In this document: piece after piece, positions 9,250-16,682 of the stretch | How positions within the stretch are numbered: the first letter of the stretch is position 1 | Layout: each line of letters opens with the position of its first letter | NCBI RefSeq assembly: GCF_011316935.1 | Contig: NZ_WLYS01000001.1 | Location: forward strand, 978,261-1,042,260 | Length of the DNA stretch: 64,000 bases | Origin: Sphingobacterium chungjuense | Lineage (GTDB): Bacteria; Bacteroidota; Bacteroidia; Sphingobacteriales; Sphingobacteriaceae | Direction: 5' to 3' | Notes under the pieces: generated by a model | The model's database searches: none | What the model was told of the DNA's origin: nothing | The model's input: the letters and a program-made list of their open reading frames with translations, nothing else | Program-made: the position numbers and the translations under genes

Positions 9250-10005
9250 ATGAGAAAATTAGAAGGTAAAGTAGCAATTGTAACAGGTGGAGGCTCGGGT
9301 ATAGGGCAGGCAATAGCAAAATTATTCGGTTCCAATGGAGCAAAAGTTATCGTAGCAGATATCGATGAAGAAGCCGGTCGTTCTGTTGTAAATGATATTA
9401 AAGCCGCTGGTGGCGAGGCTCTTTTCGAAAAAGCAGATACATCTCAAGTAGAAGATAATAAAAAGCTTGTTGAGGTAGCAGTTGCGCATTTTGGTAGATT
9501 AGATATCGCGATAAACAATGCCGGAATAGCCGGCGTAGGTCAACGTACAGGCGAGCATGATATTGATAGCTGGAAGAAAGTCATTGACGTAAATTTGAAT
9601 GGAGTATTTTTTGGTTGTCGATTCCAGTTAGAGCAAATGGTCAAAAATGGTGGTGGAAACATTGTGAATATGTCATCAATATATGGTATGGTGGCTGCGC
9701 CAATGAATGTTGCTTATGTCACAACAAAGCATGCAGTGGTTGGTTTAACCAAAAGCATCGCTGTCGAGTATGGCGCTGATAATATACGGTGTAATGCAGT
9801 AGGGCCAGGTTATATTTTCACTCCAATGCTAGAGAAAAATTTAACACCAGATCTACTCGAACATTTTGCTGCACAAGCCCCCATAAAAAGATTAGGTTCG
9901 GCTGAGGATATTGCTAAGTTGGTATTATTCTTAAGTTCTGATGATTCTTCGTTTGTCACTGGCGCTTATTATATAGCAGATGGTGGTTATACTGTCGTCC
10001 GTTAG
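9250..10005 (+). CDS. Short-chain dehydrogenase/reductase (SDR), classical type
   Basis: A 251-residue classical SDR. It has the dinucleotide-binding Thr-Gly-Gly-Gly-Ser-Gly-Ile-Gly at residues 12-19, Asn-Asn-Ala-Gly near 90, catalytic Ser (Met-Ser-Ser-Ile-Tyr) and Tyr-Val-Thr-Thr-Lys near 155-159, and Gly-Pro-Gly-Tyr-Ile-Phe-Thr-Pro after it. An Asp after the second strand (Val-Ala-Asp-Ile-Asp) favours NAD(H). The substrate is not predictable; database names such as glucose 1-dehydrogenase would only reflect the family. It stands alone in AT-rich flanks, between two copies of an M48 peptidase 3' end, which suggests it arrived as a cargo gene. Confidence 0.92.
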   Translation: MRKLEGKVAIVTGGGSGIGQAIAKLFGSNGAKVIVADIDEEAGRSVVNDIKAAGGEALFEKADTSQVEDNKKLVEVAVAHFGRLDIAINNAGIAGVGQRTGEHDIDSWKKVIDVNLNGVFFGCRFQLEQMVKNGGGNIVNMSSIYGMVAAPMNVAYVTTKHAVVGLTKSIAVEYGADNIRCNAVGPGYIFTPMLEKNLTPDLLEHFAAQAPIKRLGSAEDIAKLVLFLSSDDSSFVTGAYYIADGGYTVVR

Positions 10006-10070
10006 TGGCTATCTATCTTTACATCAGGTACGACACTTATCTATGAGTAAGTAAATTTCTATTCATTTCT

Positions 10071-10205
10071 TGGCTCAGTACCTATCCCAATTCTAGAAAA
10101 GGAGCCGACTATATTCTAGAATATAGTCGCGGCAAAGGAAAAGACTATCAGCCAATTCTTTCTAGCGTAGGTTGGGAAGGTCTCAAACAGACTGCCTCTC
10201 GGTAG
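10071..10205 (+). pseudogene. Second copy of the M48 peptidase 3' end (remnant)
   Basis: This open stretch of 44 codons plus a TAG stop has no start codon. It repeats the last 46 codons of the truncated M48 gene at 8578-9033. Over the core 10092-10190 versus 8917-9015 I count 94 of 99 identical bases. The few changes mostly alter amino acids, and the last codons differ, so it is a diverged paralogue end and not an exact target-site duplication. No upstream M48 sequence survives before it. Confidence 0.8.
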
Positions 10206-10376
10206 TCAACTTTTCGCTTCACTTTTCGTCGTATTCTTTATAATCTATGTTACCAATTTTGCAGGTAGAGTAGCCTGCTGCTGCTAAACAGCAAGAATTA
10301 CTTAAATGTACAAAAAAAATTACGCAACCGAATAATTGCATATATATTTGTAATTACTTGGTAGTGTATAAATAAG

Positions 10377-10700
10377 ATGAAAAGTAGAAGAGATGTATTT
10401 CAAGCGATTGCAGACCCGACCAGACGGGCAATTATTTTGCTATTGACGGCAGGCGCACTGACTCCCAATGCCATTGCAGAACATTTTAACTCCAGTAGAC
10501 AGGCAGTTTCTAAACATCTGCAGATATTGAATGAATGCGATATTGTGCGCCAAGAACAGCAGGGCCGAGAAATAAATTATCATTTGAATGCCGAGAAGGT
10601 GAAGGATATCGAGAAATGGTTGGATCAGTTCAAGCAATTATTGACCCAGCGATTTCATCAGTTAGACAACGTATTGGAACAACTTAAATCTAATAGATAA
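10377..10700 (+). CDS. ArsR-family winged-helix transcriptional regulator
   Basis: A 107-residue ArsR/SmtB-fold regulator. The opening Val-Phe-Gln-Ala-Ile-Ala-Asp-Pro-Thr-Arg-Arg and the recognition helix Ser-Ser-Arg-Gln-Ala-Val-Ser-Lys-His-Leu are diagnostic. No Cys metal site (such as Cys-Val-Cys) is present, so it is unlikely to be a metal sensor. It overlaps the SRPBCC gene by one base (TAATG). ArsR-SRPBCC pairs are common and probably respond to small organic ligands, which is an inference from context. A TATATTTG element at 10343-10350 could be its -7 box. Confidence 0.93.
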   Translation: MKSRRDVFQAIADPTRRAIILLLTAGALTPNAIAEHFNSSRQAVSKHLQILNECDIVRQEQQGREINYHLNAEKVKDIEKWLDQFKQLLTQRFHQLDNVLEQLKSNR

Positions 10701-11200
10701 TGAAAAAAGCAATTTTATTCAACTTCGAAGTTGACAAAGACCTTAACCAAATCAAAGTAGAACGTTCATTTAATGCACCCGTGGATTTGGTGTGGGCCGC
10801 TTGGACAGAAGCAGACATTTTGGATCAATGGTGGGCGCCAAAACCGTGGACAGCTCAAACTAAATCCATGGATTTCACTGAAGGCGGCTATTGGTTGTAT
10901 GCTATGGTTGGCCCGGAGAGTGAAAAACATTGGGCGAGAGCGGATTACATCACCATAAAACCAGAACAATTTTTCTCGGCATTAGACGGCTTTTGTGATG
11001 AACATGGCGAAATAAACACGAGCTTACCGCGCAACAAATGGGAAAATAGTTTTGAAGCAAAAGAAGATCATACGGTTGTCAATTGCGTCTTGAGCTTCGA
11101 ATCCTTAAAAGATTTAGAGCAGATAATTGCGATGGGCTTCAAAGAAGGTTTCACGGCGGGGCTCGAAAACCTAGATCAATACATTGCGAAGCAGATTTAA
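10700..11200 (+). CDS. SRPBCC/AHSA1-domain protein
   Basis: A 166-residue START-like (AHSA1, SRPBCC) ligand-binding domain. The family opening Val-Glu-Arg-Ser-Phe-Asn-Ala-Pro-Val-Asp-Leu-Val-Trp is followed by Trp-Trp-Ala-Pro-Lys-Pro-Trp and a C-terminal helix with Gly-Phe-Thr-Ala-Gly-Leu-Glu-Asn-Leu. It is translationally coupled to the upstream ArsR gene and followed 19 bases later by a DUF4287 gene. The hydrophobic ligand is unknown. Confidence 0.9.
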   Translation: MKKAILFNFEVDKDLNQIKVERSFNAPVDLVWAAWTEADILDQWWAPKPWTAQTKSMDFTEGGYWLYAMVGPESEKHWARADYITIKPEQFFSALDGFCDEHGEINTSLPRNKWENSFEAKEDHTVVNCVLSFESLKDLEQIIAMGFKEGFTAGLENLDQYIAKQI

Positions 11201-11219
11201 CACTTAAATATCACTAATT

Positions 11220-11432
11220 ATGTCATTTCAAGCGTATCTAGATCATGTCCAAAAGAAAACTGGAAAATCACCGGAGGACTTTAAAAGAATGGCGGAAGAG
11301 AAAGGTTTTCTGCAAAATGGTGTGTTAACAGTCAAAGCGACAGAAGTCACCAATTGGCTAAAAGCAGAGTTTGAATTGGGACATGGACACGCGACAGCGA
11401 TCTACGCTTCCCTCAAAGGGAAAACTTCCTAG
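11220..11432 (+). CDS. DUF4287-domain small protein
   Basis: A 70-residue cytosolic protein that I recognise as DUF4287: it starts with a helix containing Tyr-Leu-Asp-His-Val-Gln-Lys-Lys-Thr-Gly-Lys-Ser-Pro, then Thr-Asn-Trp-Leu-Lys and Gly-His-Gly-His-Ala-Thr-Ala-Ile-Tyr. Members often sit next to, or are fused to, SRPBCC proteins, as here (third gene of the ArsR/SRPBCC operon). Its function is unknown. A terminator-like hairpin follows at 11481. Confidence 0.85.
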   Translation: MSFQAYLDHVQKKTGKSPEDFKRMAEEKGFLQNGVLTVKATEVTNWLKAEFELGHGHATAIYASLKGKTS

Positions 11433-11480
11433 ATCTTCCAGATCGAAAGTCTCTTTAAGCGATCTTGTTCAGTGCATTGT

Positions 11481-11516
11481 AGACCACTTATCTGTTGTAA
11501 GGTAAGTGGTCTGCTG
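11481..11516 (+). terminator. Terminator-like hairpin after the ArsR/SRPBCC/DUF4287 operon
   Basis: A perfect 10-base stem (AGACCACTTA with TAAGTGGTCT) and a 12-base loop, followed by GCTGTTTT. It lies about 50 bases after the DUF4287 stop. The T tract is short, so termination may be partial. Confidence 0.55.
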
Positions 11517-11628
11517 TTTTATATGCCAAGCTATTGATCTGCTTACACGAATATACTATTACCGAGATATTGAGTATCCCAATTACCAATTAAAAACCTA
11601 TACCTACCGTGATTTCATAAGGATAAAA

Positions 11629-11685
11629 TGCAATAAATATTTTATTGCAACTATGTTGCGTTTTATAAATTTTGTTTTACCTTTG
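11629..11685 (+). promoter_or_regulatory. Putative zinc-repressor (Zur-like) operator and promoter
   Basis: Two overlapping palindromes precede the small-protein/COG0523 pair. The first, 11629-11649, has half-sites TGCAATAAAT and TTTTATTGCA around one base (9 of 10 pairs). The second, 11647-11659, is GCAAC-TAT-GTTGC, a perfect match. The second overlaps a -33 element (GTTG, 11655-11658) which stands 19 bases from a perfect -7 element (TACCTTTG, 11678-11685). A repressor bound there would block RNA polymerase. Assigning it to Zur is inference from the downstream COG0523 gene; the motif itself is what is seen. Confidence 0.55.
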
Positions 11686-11701
11686 ATCAAAAGAAGGAGA
11701 T

Positions 11702-11920
11702 ATGGCCGTCATTCCACAAAATTTTGAAGACTGGAAATTCTGCATCGAAGAACAATGTGGAATCCTACTGACCGTAGTATTTGCCCAGCAACTCTTGGCT
11801 ATCTATAACAATGAATTGCTACCAGAAACACAACGATTCATCCACCGATATGGCCAAGATCATCTCCGACATATCAAAGAATGGTTTGCCCGTATTGTCG
11901 AGGAGAAAAAAGTGAAATAA
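11702..11920 (+). CDS. Small Cys/His-containing protein upstream of COG0523 GTPase
   Basis: A 72-residue protein with no named family that I recognise. It has a good ribosome-binding sequence (AGAAGGAGA) just before the ATG. Residues near the N-terminus include Cys-Ile-Glu-Glu-Gln-Cys, and the C-terminal half has His-Arg-Tyr-Gly-Gln-Asp-His-Leu-Arg-His. These could form a metal site. It is the first gene after the double palindrome and ends 13 bases before the COG0523 gene, so the two are probably co-transcribed. A role in zinc handling is inferred from position alone. Confidence 0.75.
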   Translation: MAVIPQNFEDWKFCIEEQCGILLTVVFAQQLLAIYNNELLPETQRFIHRYGQDHLRHIKEWFARIVEEKKVK

Positions 11921-11933
11921 ATAGATAGGTAAT

Positions 11934-13130
11934 ATGAATAAGAAACTGCCGGTAACGGTACTAAGCGGATTTTTGGGAGCAGGTAAGACCACGTTGCTAA
12001 ATCACATCTTGCACAACAAGGACAATCTAAAAGTGGCCGTGATCGTCAACGATATGAGCGAAATAAATGTAGACGCACAAACGGTAGAACGAGAGAATTT
12101 ACTTTCACGAACCGAAGAGAAATTGGTAGAGATGAGCAATGGTTGTATATGTTGCACACTACGAGAGGATTTGATGGTAGAAGTAGAGCGGTTGGCGAAA
12201 GAAGATCGCTTTGATTATCTGCTCATCGAAAGTACAGGAATTTCAGAGCCGGTGCCGGTGGCGCAGACATTTAGCTATGTAGATCCGAATAACGGCATTG
12301 ATCTTTCTTCCTTTAGTTATATCGATACCATGGTAACGGTGGTGGACTGTTATAACTTTTTTAATGATTTTGGCAGCGCCGAAACATTGGTGGATCGCGA
12401 TCTGACGGATGATGATTTTGATAATCGAACCATCGTGAATCTGCTCACCGACCAGATCGAATTCGCCAATGTGATTGTACTCAACAAATCGGATCTAGTT
12501 TCTGACGAAACAATCGGCGTGTTAGAAGCGGCGATTAAAAAGTTGAATCCTGAAGCCAAAACTATCCGTACACAATTTGGACAAGTAAAGCCGCAGGAAA
12601 TCATCGGTACAGGCGCTTTCAATTTTGAAGCGGCTTCTTCTTCCGCTGGTTGGATCAAAGAATTGGAGAATGAGCATACACCTGAAACGGAGGAATATGG
12701 CATTTCTTCTTTTGTATTTCGCGCGCAAAAACCATTTCATCCTGAACGTTGGTACACCTACCTGAATGAAAATTATCCGAACAACGTGATCCGCGCGAAA
12801 GGACTTTTCTGGTTGGCTTCGAGACCTGATGCGGCCATTAGTTTTAGTCAAGCCGGCGGAAGCCTAAGATTAGAAAATGCGGGATCTTGGTGGAGCAGCA
12901 TGCCCGAAGAAGTGCGTTATCAATATCCAGATTACGCAGATATAAGAAATGATTTGCTGGCACGATGGCATTTAGCATGGGAAGATCGCAAAAACGAATT
13001 GGTATTTATAGGTCAGAATTTGGATAAAGTAGAATGTTTGGCTCAGCTCGAGGCTTGTCTATTAACTACAGAGGAGGAAAATGACTGGAGAGCTACCCCA
13101 TGGAAGGATGACTTTCCACAGAATATGTAG
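11934..13130 (+). CDS. COG0523 (CobW/ZigA-type) GTP-dependent metallochaperone
   Basis: A 398-residue G3E GTPase. The P-loop is Gly-Phe-Leu-Gly-Ala-Gly-Lys-Thr-Thr at residues 12-20. The metal motif Cys-Ile-Cys-Cys, in Gly-Cys-Ile-Cys-Cys-Thr-Leu, is at about 72-75. Glu-Ser-Thr-Gly and the guanine-specificity Asn-Lys-Ser-Asp follow, and a CobW_C domain with several Trp/His residues fills the last 110 residues. In many bacteria this subgroup is Zur-regulated and delivers zinc to essential enzymes under starvation. The palindromic operator upstream fits that. No cobalamin or nitrile-hydratase genes are nearby, which argues against those alternatives. Confidence 0.93.
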   Translation: MNKKLPVTVLSGFLGAGKTTLLNHILHNKDNLKVAVIVNDMSEINVDAQTVERENLLSRTEEKLVEMSNGCICCTLREDLMVEVERLAKEDRFDYLLIESTGISEPVPVAQTFSYVDPNNGIDLSSFSYIDTMVTVVDCYNFFNDFGSAETLVDRDLTDDDFDNRTIVNLLTDQIEFANVIVLNKSDLVSDETIGVLEAAIKKLNPEAKTIRTQFGQVKPQEIIGTGAFNFEAASSSAGWIKELENEHTPETEEYGISSFVFRAQKPFHPERWYTYLNENYPNNVIRAKGLFWLASRPDAAISFSQAGGSLRLENAGSWWSSMPEEVRYQYPDYADIRNDLLARWHLAWEDRKNELVFIGQNLDKVECLAQLEACLLTTEEENDWRATPWKDDFPQNM

Positions 13131-13136
13131 CTACAG

Positions 13137-13169
13137 AAAGCGATTGACTATTTCGCAGTCAATCGTTTT
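13137..13169. terminator. Bidirectional terminator between COG0523 and Crp/Fnr genes
   Basis: A stem of about 13 pairs (AAAGCGATTGACT with AGTCAATCGTTTT, one G-U pair) with a 7-base loop lies between the two convergent genes and runs into the last codons of the minus-strand gene. A-rich and T-rich flanks allow function on both strands. Confidence 0.7.
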
Positions 13170-13726
13170 CTAATCGTACTGACAAACTCGGGAGAAATAC
13201 CCAAATAAGAAGCAATGTAATACTGCGGCACGCGTAATGGCACGGTTGGGTATAATTTAATAAAATCGAGATAGCGTTCAGTCGCCGTTTTGGAAATGGT
13301 GTTTATCAATCTGTTTTGCACCGTAGAAAGATTTCGTTGTACCAACATCCGAAAAACACGTTCGAATTTTGGTAAAATGGAAAGCAGCTCTTCTTTTGTT
13401 TTGGGTGTCAGGACGAGCATTTCTGTTTCTTCCATCGCTTCGATATAGAAATTGGATGGTTTCTGTTCGTGAAAAGAAGCAATGTCACTCACCCACCAGT
13501 CTTCTGCAGCAAAAGATAAGATAACCTCGGCGCCTTTCTCATCTAGGTAATATATTCGGACACACCCTTTGCGGATATATCCTTCAAATTGACAGATTTC
13601 TCCGGCTCGCAGCAGGATCGTTTTACCGGCAACAGTTTTGCATTCCAAAAGTTGGGTAAAGGAGGCCATCTCCTCGTCGGTCAGCGTGATCCATTTACTG
13701 ACGTTCTGGACAATATTTTCAAACAT
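13148..13726 (-). CDS. Crp/Fnr-family transcriptional regulator
   Basis: A 192-residue regulator with an N-terminal cyclic-nucleotide-binding-like beta barrel (Arg-Ala-Gly-Glu-Ile-Cys-Gln-Phe-Glu-Gly-Tyr, residues about 41-51) and a C-terminal winged helix (Ile-Ala-Ser-Tyr-Leu-Gly-Ile-Ser-Pro-Glu-Phe-Val-Ser). No iron-sulfur Cys set is seen, and the canonical cAMP-binding Arg/Glu motif is not conserved, so the effector is unknown. This short type is abundant in Bacteroidota. It lies downstream of, and on the same strand as, the MhqO/MhqD-like operon, separated by 195 bases, so it could regulate that operon but could also be independent. Confidence 0.93.
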   Translation of the reverse strand: MFENIVQNVSKWITLTDEEMASFTQLLECKTVAGKTILLRAGEICQFEGYIRKGCVRIYYLDEKGAEVILSFAAEDWWVSDIASFHEQKPSNFYIEAMEETEMLVLTPKTKEELLSILPKFERVFRMLVQRNLSTVQNRLINTISKTATERYLDFIKLYPTVPLRVPQYYIASYLGISPEFVSTIRKRLTAK

Positions 13727-13921
13727 CTAATCTGATTTTACGAACATCCGTTATCGCATTTATGAGGCAAAAGCCAATAATGGCTAATTTGCGGTACAAT
13801 ACGAGGTAAATATAGCTAGAAAACGGATAAACCGCATCAGATTACCCACAGCGAATACTGCGGAAAAGTTTTTGAAAACAGCAAAATATCTAAGTGCCCA
13901 GAACAATCGGGCGAATTAATC

Positions 13922-14542
13922 TTATGTGAAAACTAATTTGTTGGCCCATGCAATCTCTTCTTCGTTGATCGAATGTCCGAAATTATCGTAAACTTTAACC
14001 GTTACATCAGCATTCATTTCTGTTAAAATGCTAGCGGAAGCATGCACTCGCTCTACAGGAACGTGCATATCTGGGTTACTTGTTCCGATGAATATCGGTG
14101 TTTGTGCAAAGTCACCTTTGTAATTACTGCGATCTATCTTATCGCCGATCACACCACCAATAATCGCTACAGCTCCACCATATCGGTGCCCATTTCTGGC
14201 CAGAAATTCCAAGGTCAAACAAGCGCCCTGCGAAAAGCCGAAAAAATAAATGTTTTCCCCATTTATTCCATTATCCAAAGCTGTTTGTACTGTGTGAGCC
14301 ACAATCTCCAGTGCCGAGCTCAACCATGGTTCGTTTTGATCGACAGGAGCAATAAACGAGTACGGATACCAAGTGTGATTCGTAGCCTTTGGTGCCAATA
14401 AAGCAAAGTCCGCCACATTCAAATGCTGTGACAGATTCAATACATCTTGTGCTGAGCCGCCCCGACCGTGCAGCATGATCAACGCTTTCTCCGCATTTCC
14501 CAATGGCACGCCGGCAGTCGTGATCTCTAAATTATGTGTCAT
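13922..14542 (-). CDS. Carboxylesterase/phospholipase, alpha/beta hydrolase (MhqD-like)
   Basis: A 206-residue esterase of the phospholipase/carboxylesterase family. Near the start, Met-Leu-His-Gly-Arg-Gly-Gly forms the oxyanion hole. The nucleophile elbow is Gly-Phe-Ser-Gln-Gly-Ala (Ser near 105), the acid Asp lies near 158, and His is in Gly-His-Ser-Ile. In Bacillus subtilis the homologue MhqD is encoded next to the dioxygenase MhqO and protects against quinones. The same partnership is seen here, with a GNAT gene in between and spacings of only 7-8 bases. The assignment to quinone detoxification is by analogy. Confidence 0.88.
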   Translation of the reverse strand: MTHNLEITTAGVPLGNAEKALIMLHGRGGSAQDVLNLSQHLNVADFALLAPKATNHTWYPYSFIAPVDQNEPWLSSALEIVAHTVQTALDNGINGENIYFFGFSQGACLTLEFLARNGHRYGGAVAIIGGVIGDKIDRSNYKGDFAQTPIFIGTSNPDMHVPVERVHASASILTEMNADVTVKVYDNFGHSINEEEIAWANKLVFT

Positions 14543-14549
14543 TTAAATC

Positions 14550-14843
14550 TTATCGTTTATACCAAACATCGGCAAATTCTTCGGGACGTTTTTTAAATTG
14601 TCCATTTACAAAAGGGCAGATCGGAATGATCTTTAAACTGTTTTCTCGAGCAAAGGATACCAGTTTCTCGAGCAGCAATTTAGCAAAACCTTTGCCAGCG
14701 TACTCATCGCGCACCTCGGTATGAAAAATGCGTAACAAATCTCTGGATATAGCGATGTCCATCTTACCTGCTTTTTTGTCGTTGGAGAATAACTGTATTT
14801 CTCCGCCGTTTTTTTCGTCTAATACTACTTCAGTTCTTTCCAT
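14550..14843 (-). CDS. Small GNAT-type N-acetyltransferase (YidJ/NATD1-like)
   Basis: A 97-residue minimal acetyltransferase of the GCN5-related 'YidJ/NATD1' kind. The acetyl-CoA loop reads Val-Arg-Asp-Glu-Tyr-Ala-Gly-Lys-Gly-Phe-Ala, followed by Leu-Leu-Glu-Lys-Leu-Val and the hallmark Ile-Cys-Pro-Phe-Val. It sits between the dioxygenase and esterase genes of the putative quinone-stress operon, 8 bases after the first and 7 before the second. The acceptor substrate is unknown. Confidence 0.88.
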   Translation of the reverse strand: MERTEVVLDEKNGGEIQLFSNDKKAGKMDIAISRDLLRIFHTEVRDEYAGKGFAKLLLEKLVSFARENSLKIIPICPFVNGQFKKRPEEFADVWYKR

Positions 14844-14851
14844 AATGATGT

Positions 14852-15781
14852 TTATAATTTTGGTAAATTTTCCTCAATATCGCTTCTGATTCCTTCGTAC
14901 TGTTTCGGTAATTTGAGATCAAGACCTAATTCAGCTAATGCTTCATCTTTGGTGAATCCAGGATTGTCGGTCGCCAATTCAAAAAGCACACCTCCTGGTT
15001 CACGGAAATATAGGGAATAAAAATAATCGCGGTCGATTTTCGGTGTTATTTGTAAACCTGCAAATAGTACTTTTTCACGAAAGTCCATCAAAATATTATC
15101 GTCTTTTACACGAAACGCAATATGATGATTCGTTCCAGCTGCACCTCGTCCGTAAGGAATCGTTTCGTCGGCAATGATATCCACGATATTAGCTGTTTCT
15201 ATGGCATCGGTAGATAATCGAAAGCGATTTCCGTCTTGCGTTTCGGTGCGATATCCTAAAATGTCTGTGAGGACTTTGATCGTTGGATCGGCATTTTTTA
15301 GCGTCAAGGTAACGTTGTGAAAACCTTTCAAACCGTTTTCAGAGGAAATTTCATCCGTTATCCATGTGGTACGATTGTCTATAGTTTTTGGTGCAATGAA
15401 TTGCAATTGCAAACCGTCTGGGTCTTGGAAGGCCAGTGTTTTTTCACCGAATATTTCTGTTTCCTCGAATGATACATCGTTCGCTGTTAATCTATTTTTC
15501 CAAAAATTATAAGCTTCGGGATTAATCGCATAGCCAATATGTGTGGCTTGTCCTGCTCCGTTTATACCTTTTCCAATGCCTTCCCAAGGGAAGAATGTGA
15601 GTATGGTGCCCGGCGCTCCTGTTTCATTCCCAAAATAGAAGTGATAGGTACCTGGATCATCAAAATTTACTGTTTTTTTGACCAAACGAACGCCCAGTAC
15701 ACGGGTGTAAAAGTCCAAGTTTCTTTTCGCTTGATTAGCTATTGCCGTAATATGATGCAGTCCTAATATCTTATTTTCCAT
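14852..15781 (-). CDS. Ring-cleaving dioxygenase, VOC/glyoxalase fold (MhqO-like)
   Basis: A 309-residue protein made of two tandem VOC modules. Metal ligands are visible as Leu-His-His-Ile-Thr (His10 region), Ala-Thr-His-Ile-Gly-Tyr, Thr-Asn-His-His-Ile-Ala-Phe and Gly-Gly-Val-Leu-Phe-Glu-Leu-Ala. This arrangement matches the MhqO/MhqE/YkcA family of Fe(II) extradiol-type dioxygenases implicated in hydroquinone degradation. It is the first gene of a three-gene operon with a GNAT and an MhqD-like esterase. A TAnnTTTG promoter lies just upstream. Confidence 0.9.
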   Translation of the reverse strand: MENKILGLHHITAIANQAKRNLDFYTRVLGVRLVKKTVNFDDPGTYHFYFGNETGAPGTILTFFPWEGIGKGINGAGQATHIGYAINPEAYNFWKNRLTANDVSFEETEIFGEKTLAFQDPDGLQLQFIAPKTIDNRTTWITDEISSENGLKGFHNVTLTLKNADPTIKVLTDILGYRTETQDGNRFRLSTDAIETANIVDIIADETIPYGRGAAGTNHHIAFRVKDDNILMDFREKVLFAGLQITPKIDRDYFYSLYFREPGGVLFELATDNPGFTKDEALAELGLDLKLPKQYEGIRSDIEENLPKL

Positions 15782-15803
15782 GTCTTTTCCTTTGTTGTTT
15801 ATA

Positions 15804-15834
15804 CAAAGTTATGTGATTCATCCCTTTCGGAAAT
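15804..15834 (-). promoter_or_regulatory. Promoter of the MhqO/GNAT/MhqD-like operon
   Basis: Read on the minus strand, TAACTTTG (15811-15804) matches the Bacteroidota -7 consensus TAnnTTTG. A TTTC lies 19 bases upstream (15834-15831), one base off the -33 TTTG. The start codon is about 20 bases downstream. The rest of the gap up to 15980 is AT-rich and shows nothing else clear. Confidence 0.6.
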
Positions 15835-15980
15835 TGAACTGGATTAAGAAATATCTCAACACTTATGATTAAATATTAAGAAATAAAAAACAATATAATC
15901 GAAAAAAAGTGTTTTTGAAAATGCTTTTCTAACGGTTAAGTAGATTTTAGAAGTAGACAGGTCTTACGAGCGCAAAAGTT

Positions 15981-16628
15981 TTACGGCCGCAAATGCCTTA
16001 TTATAGCTTTGAACTTCATAATGTTTACCGAATCTAGGTCATTCTCTGGATTTTCGATATACTGCTTCATAGCTTCGATGTAGCTTTTACGAAACTCATC
16101 TGTTTCTGGGCTGAAATCATACTTTGTTTTCTCCTTCTCCACGGCCTTCAAGTTGTCGTTACTAATACGACGCTTGCCGTACTCCGATTCGTCTGACATG
16201 ATCACAATATTTTTTTCGTAGCCTGGAATATACCGAACGACAAATTCCTGATTCTGCACTGGGATCAGGATGCTGTTACGGATCGGGTAAATGGACACAT
16301 TACTGGTCGTAAACTGACTTTCTACCGCTTTGCCTTCGGCCGTTTTCATCACGACGCCGTATTCCCAGATGTACTGCTCATTCATCATCGAACTGGTTTG
16401 TTCTGCCGAGGTAATAATGGCGGTCGCATCAGTGCCAAACTTCGCTAGAAACCACGCATTCAAGATATTTCCTGCAAAAAAGTTGACCATCGATAGGATA
16501 AAGGTGAATACCATAATGCTGATCTTGAATCTCCAGATCACGAGCAGAAAACCAATAAGATTGATCACTAGAATAGCGATCACAGAATGTTGGGCGAGAA
16601 AATATAATAAAGCGGACAGTATTTGCAT
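15981..16628 (-). CDS. Membrane protein of unknown function
   Basis: A 215-residue protein with two transmembrane segments (about residues 12-32 and 36-62, the second ending in Trp-Phe-Leu-Ala-Lys-Phe-Gly). A soluble domain of about 150 residues follows, mostly beta in its first half (Ala-Thr-Ala-Ile-Ile-Thr-Ser-Ala), then a charged helical tail. The small beta domain after two helices recalls DUF3592-type proteins but I cannot confirm that. It is divergent from the next gene with about 55 bases between them. Confidence 0.75.
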   Translation of the reverse strand: MQILSALLYFLAQHSVIAILVINLIGFLLVIWRFKISIMVFTFILSMVNFFAGNILNAWFLAKFGTDATAIITSAEQTSSMMNEQYIWEYGVVMKTAEGKAVESQFTTSNVSIYPIRNSILIPVQNQEFVVRYIPGYEKNIVIMSDESEYGKRRISNDNLKAVEKEKTKYDFSPETDEFRKSYIEAMKQYIENPENDLDSVNIMKFKAIIRHLRP

Positions 16629-16682
16629 ACGGTAAATTAGTTATATTTAATGATATTACTCGCTTTGAAGAATTTATAGTTT

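Noticed and set aside
8896..10205. The M48 repeats as terminal repeats of an insertion sequence
   Set aside because: They are direct, diverged, coding-frame copies with no transposase between them; the gene inside is a dehydrogenase.
11506..11727. 73-codon frame overlapping the operator and the start of the 72-residue gene
   Set aside because: It runs across the palindromes and promoter and overlaps a better-supported gene with a strong ribosome-binding site.
12350..12851. Two overlapping minus-strand frames inside the COG0523 gene
   Set aside because: Both are shadows of the GTPase reading frame and overlap one another.
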